64,000 nucleotides of DNA from Acetobacteraceae bacterium (GTDB lineage Bacteria; Pseudomonadota; Alphaproteobacteria; Acetobacterales; Acetobacteraceae), in contig JAKFUL010000038.1 in NCBI GenBank assembly GCA_021732665.1, positions 1-64,000 of the forward strand, given 5' to 3'. A model generated the notes under the pieces. It was not told the origin of the DNA, searched no databases, and worked only from the letters and a program-made list of their open reading frames with translations. The translations under genes and the position numbers were made by a program. This document shows positions 42,387-51,793 of the stretch, in pieces. Numbering within the stretch: position 1 is the stretch's first letter; each line of letters starts with the position of its first letter.

Positions 42387-42641
42387 TTACTCGATGTATT
42401 CGGCACCGAAGCCGCGTTGCGGATAGCCCTCCTCGCGCCGAACGACCGCAAGATCCAGCTACAGGAACACCGCGCCCACTGCCATCCCGGCCCATAGCGT
42501 GCCCCAGGCCAGCGCCACCCCAGCCAGGAAGCCGACAAAGCCGAGATGGATGGGGTTGCGGCCGAAACGGTATGGCCCTCCGCGCACCACCAGCGTCTCA
42601 GGCGTGTGCGGCCGCGGGTCGTTGCCGGCGCGCAGCATCAC
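42387..42641 (-). pseudogene. decayed isoprenylcysteine carboxyl methyltransferase (ICMT)-like gene
   Basis: The minus strand reads TLVVRGGPYRFGRNPIHLG, FVGFLAGVALAWGTLWAGM and AVGAVFL, then an in-frame TAG at 42459-42461, then LDLAVVRREEGYPQRGFG and AEYIE before a TAA. GGPYRFGRNPIHLG and RREEGY...FGAEY are the conserved C-terminal motifs of ICMT/PEMT-like membrane methyltransferases. The N-terminal helices are missing and the gene is cut by a nonsense codon, so it is non-functional. It stops where the EamA-like fragment begins. Confidence 0.7.
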
Positions 42642-42670
42642 CAGCAGCGCGCCCAGCGCTGGGCGCGCCG

Positions 42671-42833
42671 TTGACCTCCACCATCACCACCGTGGTGCCG
42701 GCCATCGCCTCCCTGGCCGCTGCTGGGCGAGCCTTTGGGTCTGGCTGGCCTGGCAGGTGTTCTGCCGGTGACGGTGGGGATGGCGCTGGGCGTGAGGCCG
42801 GCCGAGTGGTTCAGAACCGGCCGTTCAACCTGA
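42671..42833 (+). pseudogene. C-terminal remnant of an EamA/DMT-type transporter
   Basis: The plus strand encodes LTSTITTVVPAIASLAA and, after a one-base shift near 42719, LLGEPLGLAGLAGVLPVTVG and MALGVRPAEW. LLGEPLG...AGVLLVxxGMALGVRP is the typical end of EamA permeases. Only about 54 codons remain, with no start. The 3' end overlaps the 3' end of the convergent bcsC gene by 23 bases. It may be the other end of the transporter whose N-terminal piece lies at 30600-30800. Confidence 0.6.
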
Positions 42834-45800
42834 GCAGCAGGCGGGTTTCTTCCCAATTCGCCGATTTGTCGTAGCGGAAGCTGCCGCCGAGGTTGATCTG
42901 CGGCGTCACCGCGTAATCCAGATCCGCGCGCAGATTGGCGATGAAGTTCTGCCGCGACTGCGCGGGATAGCGCGAGAGCACCGTGTTGTCCTGGGACGCC
43001 CGGAAATCGGCCCGTCCCTGCAACCCGGGATCGAGCGGGAAAAAGGGCGAGCTGCTTTCCCGCCACACCGCGTAGCCCGCCGTGGCGCCGAGGCGATAGG
43101 TAAAGTCGCCATTCCGCCCGCGATAATCCACCGGCACGTTGAAGGCGAAGAAGCTTTGCGGCGAGTAATAGCCGCCCTGGCCCAGCGAGAAGAACCGCAG
43201 GTTCCTGTCAAAGCTGAAATAGATCAGATCCGTGCCGATGCTGACCGTGCCGTCCGGCCTGGTCAGCAACGGGTAGCTGAAGCCGGCGCCGGCCTCGGTG
43301 CGGGTGTTGCTGGCCACGTTCTGGCCGTCATAAGCGGCATAACCGCCGCCGGCATAGAGGAAGCCGGCGCCCACCGGCACCTCCAATTGGCCGCGGCCAC
43401 CGGTGCGCACCACCTGGCCCCAGCGCTGGCCGGTGACGCGATCGGTCATGCCGCTCCAACTCAGCAGGCTTTCGGTCACGCTGCGGCGCTCGCCGGTGAA
43501 GCGCAGGCGCAGATTTTCGGTAATTTGAGGAGCCACTTCGATACCGCCCTGCACCTGGGTGCCATTGGGGAAGCCGAAGGGGCTGGAGCCGATATCGGCG
43601 CGAAGCAAGTCGCCGCGCTGATAGGCCAGGTTGACCATGGCGCCGGCCGCCGTGGTGCGCGGCGCCTGCGTGGAACCGAAGGCGCCATTGCTGCCAAAGC
43701 GGTTCTGCACCTGCGCGTTCGAGCCGAGATTGCCGGCATTGAGCGACACGCCGGTGACCGTGGCCGTCAACCGCCCGCCGATCTCGCCGGGCGAGAAATC
43801 CACGCTTTGCGGCGCATAGACCTCGGTCAGGCGATCGAGCCCCGAAGTACCGGTGCGGCTGCGGAAGCCGACCGAGGCGGTGGCCGTGGGGCCGCTTGTT
43901 CGCTCCAGCGCCGCAAGTTCCTGGGCGATGTCGCGCGCGATGCGGTCGGCCGGTACCACGGCCGCACCCGCATTGGCCAGCGGCACGGCGGCGCCGGGGC
44001 GCAGGAAGGGGTTCTGCAAGCCGCCGGGCGATGTGGCGGCCAGCGGCAGGCCGGTGGGCTGGCCGAGTTCGGCGCGGCGCTGCTGCTGCGCCAGGTCGAG
44101 CGCCCGCAGCGCCCGGCTTTCCTGGTTGAAGGCACGCGCCATGCGGGCCTCCATCAAGGACATCCGGCTGTCGCGCGGGTGAAGTTCCTGGCCCTCGGCC
44201 ACCAGCGCCTCGGCGCGCGTGCGTTCGCGAAGCGCGATGGCGGCATCCACCGCGCCGCCGCGCGCCTCGATGTTGCGGGGGTTGCGGGCGAGGACGGCCT
44301 CGGCGATGCGCAGCGCCTCGCTGGGCTGGCGGGCGCCCTGGTGCAGGCGGGCCAGGGCGAGCCTGGCATCGGCATTGTCCGGGTCGCGCTCCAGCACCGG
44401 GCGCAGCGCCTCGAAGCCGCGCGCCTGTTCGCCGGTTTCGTTCAGCCTGTCCGCCGTGCGCACCGCCACGCCGCTGCGCAGGCTGGCGATGTCGCGCCGC
44501 TGCTCGGCCGTGGGGTTGGCGTTTTCCACCGCGCTGGCCATGGTCAGGGCCTCGGCCTCCAGCCCCGCGCCCAGCAGCGCGCCGGCGATGGCGATGCGCA
44601 CGCCGGCACCGGCGCTACGGTTCGCGGCCTCGCCGATGCGCGCGGCCTCGGCCGCACCGAAACGGTCGCCCGCATTGCCGAGTGCGCGGATGACGGCGGC
44701 GGCGGTGGCCCCTGTCGGGTCGGGCCGCGCGGCCAGGGTGAGCAGCGCGGTGCGGCCCTCGCCCTGCGTGCGGCCGGCAAGCTGGGCCACGGCGCGCTGC
44801 ACCTCGGCCTGGTTGCGCAGGCGTTGGCCCAGCCGCGCCATATCGGGCGTGCGGGCGCCGGGCGGAATGCGGTTGAGGAAGCCCTCGGCCTCCATCACCC
44901 TGCCATCCTCATCGGCCAGCAGCGCGGCCGCGTAGAGGTCGTCGCGCCGGGCCGAACGCAAGGCCAGTTCCTCGACCAGCGCACGGCCTTCCTGGGCATT
45001 GCCCTGGCGGCGCAGTGCGCGGGCGAGGTCGAGCCTGATCCAGGGGTCGTCCGGCGCCTGTTGGCTGGCCTGGCGCAGCAGGGCGGCGGCAACGCCCGGG
45101 TCCTGGTTCCGCGCGGCCTCGGCCCGCAGGCGCCCGGCCTCGCCGGGGGAGGTGCCGGCGGTGTCCGACGCCTCGGCCACCGCGCGCGGGCCGCGCACTG
45201 GAATCTCCGCCAGCCGGCCCTGGGCGCGCAGCGCCTGGTTCAGCCCCTGTTGCGCTGGCGGGAAGCCCGGCCTGCGGGCCAGCGCGGTGCGGAAGCGCTG
45301 TTCGGCCGCCGCCGCATCGCCCCGGCGCAGCGCCAGGTCGCCCAATAGCGTCTCGGAATCGGTGCGGTCTTCCACCGCGCGGCGCTGGGCGCTGCGCAGC
45401 AGGGTGTCGGCCTCATCCAGCGCGCCGCGGCGGATGGCGGCGCGGGCATCGGCCAGTTCCTGGCCATAGGCGGCGCCGTCCAATGCCTGCTGCCATTGCT
45501 GGGCGCGGGCGGGGGCGGCGGCGATGGCGCGTTCCAGCAGGCCGCGCGCCTCGGCATTGCGGCCCTCCCGCAGGCGCACGATGCCAAGCCCACCCAGCGC
45601 GTCGGAATCATTGGGATTGGTGGCCAGTGCGGCTTCGAACTGGCGTGTGGCGTCGCGCAGGCCGCCGGCCTCAAGCCGGGCAAAGCCTTCCTGACGGGCG
45701 CCGAAGCCCGGGTCGGGCGCGGCCACGGGGGTGGCGGCCTGGGCGCGGCGGAGGTCGGTGTCGTCGGGGAAGCGGCGCAGATAAGCCTCGATCTGCGGCG

Positions 45801-46503
45801 CCGCGGAGGGGTCGGAGGCGCTCCAGATCAACGCCTGGCGCCAGGCGGCGCGGGCCTCGGCGCCGAGCTCTGGATTTTCCACCAGCTGGCTCAGGCGGCG
45901 GATGCCCTCGGCCCGCGTGGCGGGCTGGAAGGTGAGGTTCTGCGCCGCGGCCAGGCGGGCGCGGGGCGTGGCATTGGGCTGTTCGGCCAGGCGTTGCAGG
46001 CCACGCGCACCTTCGTCCCGCCCCCCCTCGCTGGCGGCCAGGGCCTGGAAATATTCCTGGGCGTAGGTTTCGGTCGGCCCCTGGGCGCCGAAAATGGCGC
46101 GCCAGCGGGCGGCGGCCTCGGCCGCGCGGCCATCGCGCGAGAGGCGGCGGGCGTCCTCGATGGCGTTGCGGTCGATGGCGGCGGCGCGCAGCGCGCCCTC
46201 GGCCTGGGTGCGCTGTTCGGCGGTGCCGCCGGCCTCGCGCAGGCGGGCCTCGAAACCCGCGGCCGCGGCCCGGTTGTTGCGTGCGCCCTCGATCCGCACC
46301 GCCAGGGCCAGGGCCGCCGCGTTGCGCGGTTCCGCCGCCAGCGCGCGCTCGATCGAGCTGGCAGCAAGGTCCGCCCTGTCCTGGCCGAGCCAGCGCTCGG
46401 CCTGGCGGATCAGTACCTCCACCGCGCTGTTCTGCGCCAGCGCGGGCGAGACGGCGAGCAGGCCGAACAGCAATGGAAGGGTCTTGCGCATCGCTGCCTT
46501 CAT
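42811..46503 (-). CDS. bcsC: cellulose synthase outer-membrane export protein BcsC
   Basis: The product is 1230 residues from the ATG at 46503, 4 bases after the bcsAB stop; an ATG at 46491 with AAGG in front is equally plausible. A signal peptide (LPLLFGLLAVSPALAQ) is followed by about 860 residues of TPR-like repeats in the periplasm. From about residue 880 comes the BcsC C-terminal beta-barrel region (VYAPQSVDFSPGEIGGRLTATVTG, GQLEVPVGAGFLYAGGGYAAYDGQNV, YFSFDRNLRFFSLGQGGYYSPQSFF, ending RLLLRLNGRF). A terminal aromatic residue is typical of outer-membrane barrels. BcsC guides the glucan chain through the periplasm and outer membrane. Confidence 0.93.
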   Translation of the reverse strand: MKAAMRKTLPLLFGLLAVSPALAQNSAVEVLIRQAERWLGQDRADLAASSIERALAAEPRNAAALALAVRIEGARNNRAAAAGFEARLREAGGTAEQRTQAEGALRAAAIDRNAIEDARRLSRDGRAAEAAARWRAIFGAQGPTETYAQEYFQALAASEGGRDEGARGLQRLAEQPNATPRARLAAAQNLTFQPATRAEGIRRLSQLVENPELGAEARAAWRQALIWSASDPSAAPQIEAYLRRFPDDTDLRRAQAATPVAAPDPGFGARQEGFARLEAGGLRDATRQFEAALATNPNDSDALGGLGIVRLREGRNAEARGLLERAIAAAPARAQQWQQALDGAAYGQELADARAAIRRGALDEADTLLRSAQRRAVEDRTDSETLLGDLALRRGDAAAAEQRFRTALARRPGFPPAQQGLNQALRAQGRLAEIPVRGPRAVAEASDTAGTSPGEAGRLRAEAARNQDPGVAAALLRQASQQAPDDPWIRLDLARALRRQGNAQEGRALVEELALRSARRDDLYAAALLADEDGRVMEAEGFLNRIPPGARTPDMARLGQRLRNQAEVQRAVAQLAGRTQGEGRTALLTLAARPDPTGATAAAVIRALGNAGDRFGAAEAARIGEAANRSAGAGVRIAIAGALLGAGLEAEALTMASAVENANPTAEQRRDIASLRSGVAVRTADRLNETGEQARGFEALRPVLERDPDNADARLALARLHQGARQPSEALRIAEAVLARNPRNIEARGGAVDAAIALRERTRAEALVAEGQELHPRDSRMSLMEARMARAFNQESRALRALDLAQQQRRAELGQPTGLPLAATSPGGLQNPFLRPGAAVPLANAGAAVVPADRIARDIAQELAALERTSGPTATASVGFRSRTGTSGLDRLTEVYAPQSVDFSPGEIGGRLTATVTGVSLNAGNLGSNAQVQNRFGSNGAFGSTQAPRTTAAGAMVNLAYQRGDLLRADIGSSPFGFPNGTQVQGGIEVAPQITENLRLRFTGERRSVTESLLSWSGMTDRVTGQRWGQVVRTGGRGQLEVPVGAGFLYAGGGYAAYDGQNVASNTRTEAGAGFSYPLLTRPDGTVSIGTDLIYFSFDRNLRFFSLGQGGYYSPQSFFAFNVPVDYRGRNGDFTYRLGATAGYAVWRESSSPFFPLDPGLQGRADFRASQDNTVLSRYPAQSRQNFIANLRADLDYAVTPQINLGGSFRYDKSANWEETRLLLRLNGRF

Positions 46504-46507
46504 CCCA

Positions 46508-49500
46508 TTACGGCCCGCGTGCACGCAAGCGCGACAATGCGCGTCGGCGCAGCACCCAAAAGCTGGGGAAGCCGATCAATGCGCCGGCGGCCAGCAGCAC
46601 CAACAGCGCCTGGAATGGCTTCTCGCCGGCCCAGCGCTGCGGCCAGAGCCACCAGGGCAGCTCGCCCACCCAATAGGGCGTGATGGTGCGGAAAGCGGCG
46701 ATCCGCCCGCCGCTGAGCAGCGCCACATCGCCCTGGATGCCCGGCGAGGTCTCCGGGTCACGCAGCGCCGCCACCAGCGCGGTGATGGCGGCAGGGGTGG
46801 CGCCGGTGATGGCGATGACGCTGCGCCCCGACTGCAAAGGGCTCTCGGCGCCGATGATGGCGGCCAGCCCCTCGCCCGAAGCGTCGTTCAGCATGGCGCT
46901 GGCGCGGTCACGCTCGGCGCGTGACGGGGCTTCCAGCAGCGCCGCGCGCACATCCTGCAGCATGTCGGGCAGGGCGATTGTCAGTCGTTCACCCTCCTGC
47001 CGCACCGGGGATTCGCGCAGCAGCTGGTTCAGCGCCGGCTGGCGGCCGAGCGTGCCGATCACCAGCAGGTCGCGCGCCGCCATGCTGGCCACCGCGCCGG
47101 GCCCGATGACGGCGATGCCGGTGGCGGGCAGGCCCACGATGATGGCCAGCCGCCCTACCACATCCAGATATGCCTGGATTTCCAGGGCATTCGGCCGTTC
47201 CGGCAACACCACCGCGGTGCCCGACAGGTCGGCCATGCGGGTGAAGGGGAAGCCGGAGGAGGCGAAGAAACCCAGATTGGGCATGCGGGCATGACGATAG
47301 GCGCGGCTGAGATCGACCGTGCTGTCGGCCATCACGGCGGCGCGCACATCGGCCGGCACGGCGGCGCAATCGCCGCGGTTGAGTGGTCGCATGTCGAAGC
47401 GCAGCTGCAGCTCCTCCTGCCCCAGCAGCAGGTAGGGCGGCAGGGTGAAGCGGCCGCGCCGCATCTCGCGCGGGGAGCCGAACTGGTCGGAGATCAGATC
47501 GCTCATCCAGGAGACGAAGCCCGGCGGATCGGCCAGCGGAAAGGAGCGGAGGTAATTGCCCGAGAGCGAGGCGTCGAGCCGCGATGTCGCGACATCGAGC
47601 ACCGGCCCCGGCGGCGCGCGGAAGCGCAGATCGACCGGAAAGCCACGGCCGCGCCAGGTGTAGAGATCGGGCGCGGTGCGCAGCGGCACGCGGATGGGGC
47701 CGGGGGAGAAGCCCTGCGACTGCAAGGCATCGCGCTCCACCAGGCTGCCCAGGGCCACGGGGGCGTCGGTGCGGATCCAGCGCGGCGCGTCATAGGGCCG
47801 GCGGGGGGCAAAGACGGGGGCACCCACGCGCGCCACCTCGCCGCTCAACGCGGCGCGGGCCGCAACCAGGGCGGAGGCCGCCACCGCCGCCTCCGCCTCG
47901 GTACGGCCGCCGATGACCAGCAGCGTGCCGAAGCTGTCATTGGGATGGGCGACCAGGGCCAGTGTCGGCCCGTCGAAGCGCGGCAGGGCGAGGCCCGGCA
48001 CGGCATCAGGGCCGGCGGCCACCACCACCGCATCGCCGCGCAACGGCAGCGCGCGCTCGACCGGGAAGGTCGCGCCACGATAATCCGCCTGCACCGCGAA
48101 CCAGCTGGCCACGATGCCGGCCGCGCGCAGCCCGGCCACGCCCATGCCCTCGGGCAGCAGGAAGGGCAGGGTGAGCTGGCCGTTGAGCACGCGCCTGTCG
48201 AATAACGGCTCCGGAAGGCGGGAAAGGTCGCGTTGCGGCGGCAGACGCTCGATGCGCATCTGCACCGAGGACAGGTCGGACACGGTGGCAAACAGCAACC
48301 CGGACAGCGGGTCATTGCATTCCACCGCGTAGCGCCCGGCGAAGCGGAAATTCAGCCGGTTCAACTCGGCGAAGAACAGCGGATCGAGCGGGAACTCCAG
48401 CGGGCCGAAGGAGGCGCGCGCGCTGTCCATCGCGATGTTGCCGACGAACTGCTCGTTCAGCGAAACCGCGATCTGGCTCAGCGAAGGGATCAGCGCGGCG
48501 GAGGCGCCGCCCGCCACCGTCAGCCGCGCCTCGGTCACCACCTCATCGGCGCGCAGGCCGAACAGCACGCCTTGCAGGTCGGAGACGCCACGCAGCTGCA
48601 TCGGGCCCTGCAGGCCCAGGTCACGCAGCGTGCGGGTGACGATGCGCGCACCCTCCGGCAGGATGCCGGTGAAGGGCGCGGCCGCGGGCAAGGCGGGGGC
48701 GGCGATGGGCGGCGGAATCGGCGGCGGGGTCTGCGCCACTGCCGGCGCGGCCAGCAGCAGCGCGATGGAGACCATCTCCGCCACTCGCCGGCGCGGCTTG
48801 ACCACGGCCGAGACCCGGGCCGGCTGGCCGGCGGGCTTGGGCGCCTCCACCGGGCGTGAAGGCTTGGCGATGCCGAAGCGGTATTGCCGGAACACGGCAT
48901 CGGCGGTCGCCATCACCACATTCGCCAAGGATCGCAGGGGTCTATCCACGGGCCAGTCATCCCAATGCAGCCAGGCGTCGGGACGGCCGAAGAAGGCGCG
49001 GACGACCGCCGCCTCATCGGCCACGCCGCGCAATTCGAAACGCACGAAAACCTCGTTGTCGGCCCAGCGCAGAATCTCGCAGTTGAGATGCACCGCCTCG
49101 CTGCCGGTCTCGAACACCGCGACCGCATGGTCGCCATCGGCGACACCCAGCGGGCGTTCCAGGATCATTCGCGCGCCGGAGAGGGAGAGATTGCCGGCGC
49201 GCGCCGCCAGCACCGTGCCATCGGCCAGGATGAGCGAGCCGGCCAGGTCGGTCTCGACGCGCGCGCGCACCCGCATCTGCTCACGCTCGCGCCCCACCGC
49301 CACGCTGGCGGAGAGCGGGATGAGGCACATGCCGGCCCAGACGCTGTTCAGCAGATAGGCGCGGAATTCCAGCGTCGCCGGATCGGTGGTGAAGCAGCCC
49401 CACAGCCCGATGCCGAAGCCGATGCCCAGCAGCACGAGCAGGATGAGGTTGGGTAGCACCGCCTGAAGGTCGAGATACCCTGCTTCCAGCGTGCCGCCCT

Positions 49501-50959
49501 TGTCGGTGACGTTGAATTTCCCCTTGCGCGGGTCCCACAGCGTCAGCAGCGTGACCGGCAGCAGCGGCACCGCCAGCGAGGCCTCGTAGATCTCCGACCA
49601 GAAGGAGTGCCGGTGGCGGCCGTTCAGCCGCGCCGTCGTCGCCACGGCGTGGAAAAGATGGCTGCCGGAATAGGCGAGGATGGCAAGCGGCGAGGCCGCG
49701 ATCACGCTTTCCCCCAGAAACAGGAAGGCCAGCGGCGAGGTGAGGAAGACGATGCGCGGCAGGGCGAACAGGAAGCCAAAACCGGCGATGAAATAACAAA
49801 ATCGCTGCGACCATTTCAGCCCCGGCGCGAAGAGCGTGTTCTCCTGCCGCATGATCTGCAGCATGCCGCGCGCCCAGCGCATGCGCTGGCCGATATGCAG
49901 CGAGAGACGCTCGGTCGCCAATCCGGCGGCGAGCGGGATGCGGATATAGGCGGTGTGCCAGCCCTTCTGCTGCATGCGGAAGGAGGTGTGGCAATCCTCC
50001 GTCACCGTCTCATGCGCCACGCCCCCGACTTCCAGCAGCGCCGTGCGCCGGATGACGGCGCAGGAGCCGCAGAAGAAGGCGGCGTTCCACAGATCATTGC
50101 CGGGCTGGATGGCGCCGTAGAACAGCAGCCCCTCATTGGGGACCTTGCGCTGCCGGGCCAGGTTCCGCTCGAAAGGATCAGGCGAATAGAAATGATGCGG
50201 TGTCTGCACCATCGCGATCCGCCCGTCGCGCACCAGCCAGCCCAGCGTCATCTGCAGGAAGGCGCGGGTGGGGGCGTGGTCGCAATCGAAGATGGCGATG
50301 AACTCGCCCGTGGTGTGCTTCAGCGCGTGGTTGAGATTGCCGGCCTTGGCATGGTTGTTGTCGGGCCGGATGATGTAGCCGCAGCCCGCCTCCTCGGCGA
50401 AGTCGCGGAACTCCGGACGCCGGCCGTCGTCAAGAATCCAGACATTCATCTTGTCGCGCGGGTAGTCCATGTTCATCGCCGCCAGCACGGTGGGGCGGAC
50501 GATCTCCATGCTCTCGTTGTAGGTTGGAATATAGACATCGACCTGGGGCCAGAGCTCGGGGTCCGGCGGCAAGGGCACCGGCTTGCGTTCCAGCGGATAG
50601 CTGGTCTGGATATAGGACAGCGCCATGAGCAGCCCGGCGAAGACCTCGGCGATGAACAACCCGCTGCCCAGCAGGGTTTGCCAAAGCGAGTCGAATTCCA
50701 GCGTCTCGGTAGCGCGCCAGAACAGGTAGCGGCTGGTGACCAGGATGGAGATGAAGACCAGCATCAGGCCGATCTTGCGCGACTTCACCCGGTTCAGCGC
50801 GAGGAAGGCGACGATGCCGCCCAGGGTCAGCCAGGCCTGCTGCTCGGCATCCATCGGCAGGGTGACGAAGGTGAGCGCGAGCAGCCCGCCCAGCATCACC
50901 GCCAGGGTGCGCTGGGTGCGGGCGAGGAGCGACGGCTGGGCGGGGAAGGCTTGTGCCAT
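46508..50959 (-). CDS. bcsAB: fused cellulose synthase catalytic (BcsA) and co-catalytic (BcsB) subunit
   Basis: The product is 1483 residues from the ATG at 50959, which overlaps the bcsQ stop (TGATG). The BcsA half has N-terminal membrane helices, the GT2 domain VDVYIPTYNES, WILDDGRRPEF, IFDCDHAPTRAFL, HETVTEDCHTSF (TED) and QRMRWARGM (QxxRW), more helices, then a c-di-GMP-binding PilZ domain near residues 555-650 (RVRARVETDL, NLSLSGARM). At about residue 728 a hydrophobic segment (MVSIALLLAAPAVAQ) leads into the periplasmic BcsB part (GARIVTRTLRDLGLQGPMQLRG), ending in a membrane helix (FQALLVLLAAGALIGFPSFWVLRRR). The fusion matches Komagataeibacter AcsAB. It polymerises UDP-glucose and is switched on by c-di-GMP. 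Confidence 0.95.
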   Translation of the reverse strand: MAQAFPAQPSLLARTQRTLAVMLGGLLALTFVTLPMDAEQQAWLTLGGIVAFLALNRVKSRKIGLMLVFISILVTSRYLFWRATETLEFDSLWQTLLGSGLFIAEVFAGLLMALSYIQTSYPLERKPVPLPPDPELWPQVDVYIPTYNESMEIVRPTVLAAMNMDYPRDKMNVWILDDGRRPEFRDFAEEAGCGYIIRPDNNHAKAGNLNHALKHTTGEFIAIFDCDHAPTRAFLQMTLGWLVRDGRIAMVQTPHHFYSPDPFERNLARQRKVPNEGLLFYGAIQPGNDLWNAAFFCGSCAVIRRTALLEVGGVAHETVTEDCHTSFRMQQKGWHTAYIRIPLAAGLATERLSLHIGQRMRWARGMLQIMRQENTLFAPGLKWSQRFCYFIAGFGFLFALPRIVFLTSPLAFLFLGESVIAASPLAILAYSGSHLFHAVATTARLNGRHRHSFWSEIYEASLAVPLLPVTLLTLWDPRKGKFNVTDKGGTLEAGYLDLQAVLPNLILLVLLGIGFGIGLWGCFTTDPATLEFRAYLLNSVWAGMCLIPLSASVAVGREREQMRVRARVETDLAGSLILADGTVLAARAGNLSLSGARMILERPLGVADGDHAVAVFETGSEAVHLNCEILRWADNEVFVRFELRGVADEAAVVRAFFGRPDAWLHWDDWPVDRPLRSLANVVMATADAVFRQYRFGIAKPSRPVEAPKPAGQPARVSAVVKPRRRVAEMVSIALLLAAPAVAQTPPPIPPPIAAPALPAAAPFTGILPEGARIVTRTLRDLGLQGPMQLRGVSDLQGVLFGLRADEVVTEARLTVAGGASAALIPSLSQIAVSLNEQFVGNIAMDSARASFGPLEFPLDPLFFAELNRLNFRFAGRYAVECNDPLSGLLFATVSDLSSVQMRIERLPPQRDLSRLPEPLFDRRVLNGQLTLPFLLPEGMGVAGLRAAGIVASWFAVQADYRGATFPVERALPLRGDAVVVAAGPDAVPGLALPRFDGPTLALVAHPNDSFGTLLVIGGRTEAEAAVAASALVAARAALSGEVARVGAPVFAPRRPYDAPRWIRTDAPVALGSLVERDALQSQGFSPGPIRVPLRTAPDLYTWRGRGFPVDLRFRAPPGPVLDVATSRLDASLSGNYLRSFPLADPPGFVSWMSDLISDQFGSPREMRRGRFTLPPYLLLGQEELQLRFDMRPLNRGDCAAVPADVRAAVMADSTVDLSRAYRHARMPNLGFFASSGFPFTRMADLSGTAVVLPERPNALEIQAYLDVVGRLAIIVGLPATGIAVIGPGAVASMAARDLLVIGTLGRQPALNQLLRESPVRQEGERLTIALPDMLQDVRAALLEAPSRAERDRASAMLNDASGEGLAAIIGAESPLQSGRSVIAITGATPAAITALVAALRDPETSPGIQGDVALLSGGRIAAFRTITPYWVGELPWWLWPQRWAGEKPFQALLVLLAAGALIGFPSFWVLRRRALSRLRARGP

Positions 50960-51771
50960 CAGCCGCCCCATTCATTCAGGGCCGAGAAGCCGCCGCGGCG
51001 CTGCCCGGGCGGGCGAAGATGGGCGCGTCGCACCATCTCATCGGTGATCACCCGCATGTCCTCGGCAGCACCGGGGGCGCCATCGGTCAGCAGGCGCTTA
51101 TCGGCCAGGGCCTCGGCCACGGCCTCATCGCGCGCCACCACGCCGACCAGCCTGTGGCCGAGCGCGCGTTGGGCCATTTCCAGCACCGCGGAGGAGAGCG
51201 ACGATGCGGGGTTGAACTGGTTGAGCACGACCACGGCGCGCTCCGCCGCCCGCCGCGTCAGGCTGCCGCGGCCGAGAAAACTGTTGGCGGCGATCTGCGG
51301 CACCAGCGAGGCGCTGCCGGCATCGGCCAGCAGCACGACCACCAGCAGGTCCACCAAAGGATAGAGCGCGGCCAGGGCGGTGCCGGGGCCCGGCGGCGTA
51401 TCGACCAGCAGGACCAACTCCGGGTCGCGCAGCATCTGTTGCACCGGGTTGGCCAGCAGTTCCGGCTCCGTGCCCAGGGCGGCCGCGATGTCCAGCACGT
51501 CTTTCGGCTCGGCGGTGCCGAAGGGCAGGAGTTGCGCACCGCATTCGGTGGCGTGCAGGTTGGATTTCCAGTCCGGCCGCTCACGTATATGGGCCATGAA
51601 GCCGCCCTGTTCGCGGATCGAGACGCCCATGTGCAGCCGGAGCGAGTTCTGCGGATCGAGGTCGAGCACGGTCACGCGGTAACCACGGCCGGTGAGAATG
51701 GCGGCGACATGGGCGGTGAGCGTGGTCTTGCCCACGCCACCCTTGGGCGAGGCGATCGCGATCAGCGGCAT
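50959..51771 (-). CDS. bcsQ: cellulose biosynthesis ParA-like ATPase BcsQ
   Basis: The product is 270 residues from the ATG at 51771 (MPLIAIASPKGGVGKTTLTAHVA). The deviant Walker A KGGVGKTT is at residues 10-17, followed by VLDLDPQNSLRLHMG, then LVLLVDTPPGPGTALAAL (Walker B region) and VVVLNQFNP. This is the MinD/ParA-like family member found in bcs operons, thought to position or assemble the synthase at the cell pole. It lies between the small BcsR-like gene (22 bases upstream) and bcsAB (stop/start overlap). The longer frame upstream to 51948 covers the preceding gene and is rejected. Confidence 0.93.
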   Translation of the reverse strand: MPLIAIASPKGGVGKTTLTAHVAAILTGRGYRVTVLDLDPQNSLRLHMGVSIREQGGFMAHIRERPDWKSNLHATECGAQLLPFGTAEPKDVLDIAAALGTEPELLANPVQQMLRDPELVLLVDTPPGPGTALAALYPLVDLLVVVLLADAGSASLVPQIAANSFLGRGSLTRRAAERAVVVLNQFNPASSLSSAVLEMAQRALGHRLVGVVARDEAVAEALADKRLLTDGAPGAAEDMRVITDEMVRRAHLRPPGQRRGGFSALNEWGG

Positions 51772-51793
51772 CAGCGAATGGTTCCCGGGATAT

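Noticed and set aside
42335-42874. 179-codon plus-strand gene
   Set aside because: It combines antisense of the ICMT remnant with part of the EamA remnant in one of its frames; it has no start or coherent domain.
43156-45348. Open frame of 730 codons on the plus strand opposite bcsC
   Set aside because: It mirrors the GC-rich TPR coding sequence of bcsC, with Arg/His/Gly-rich composition and no start context or domain.
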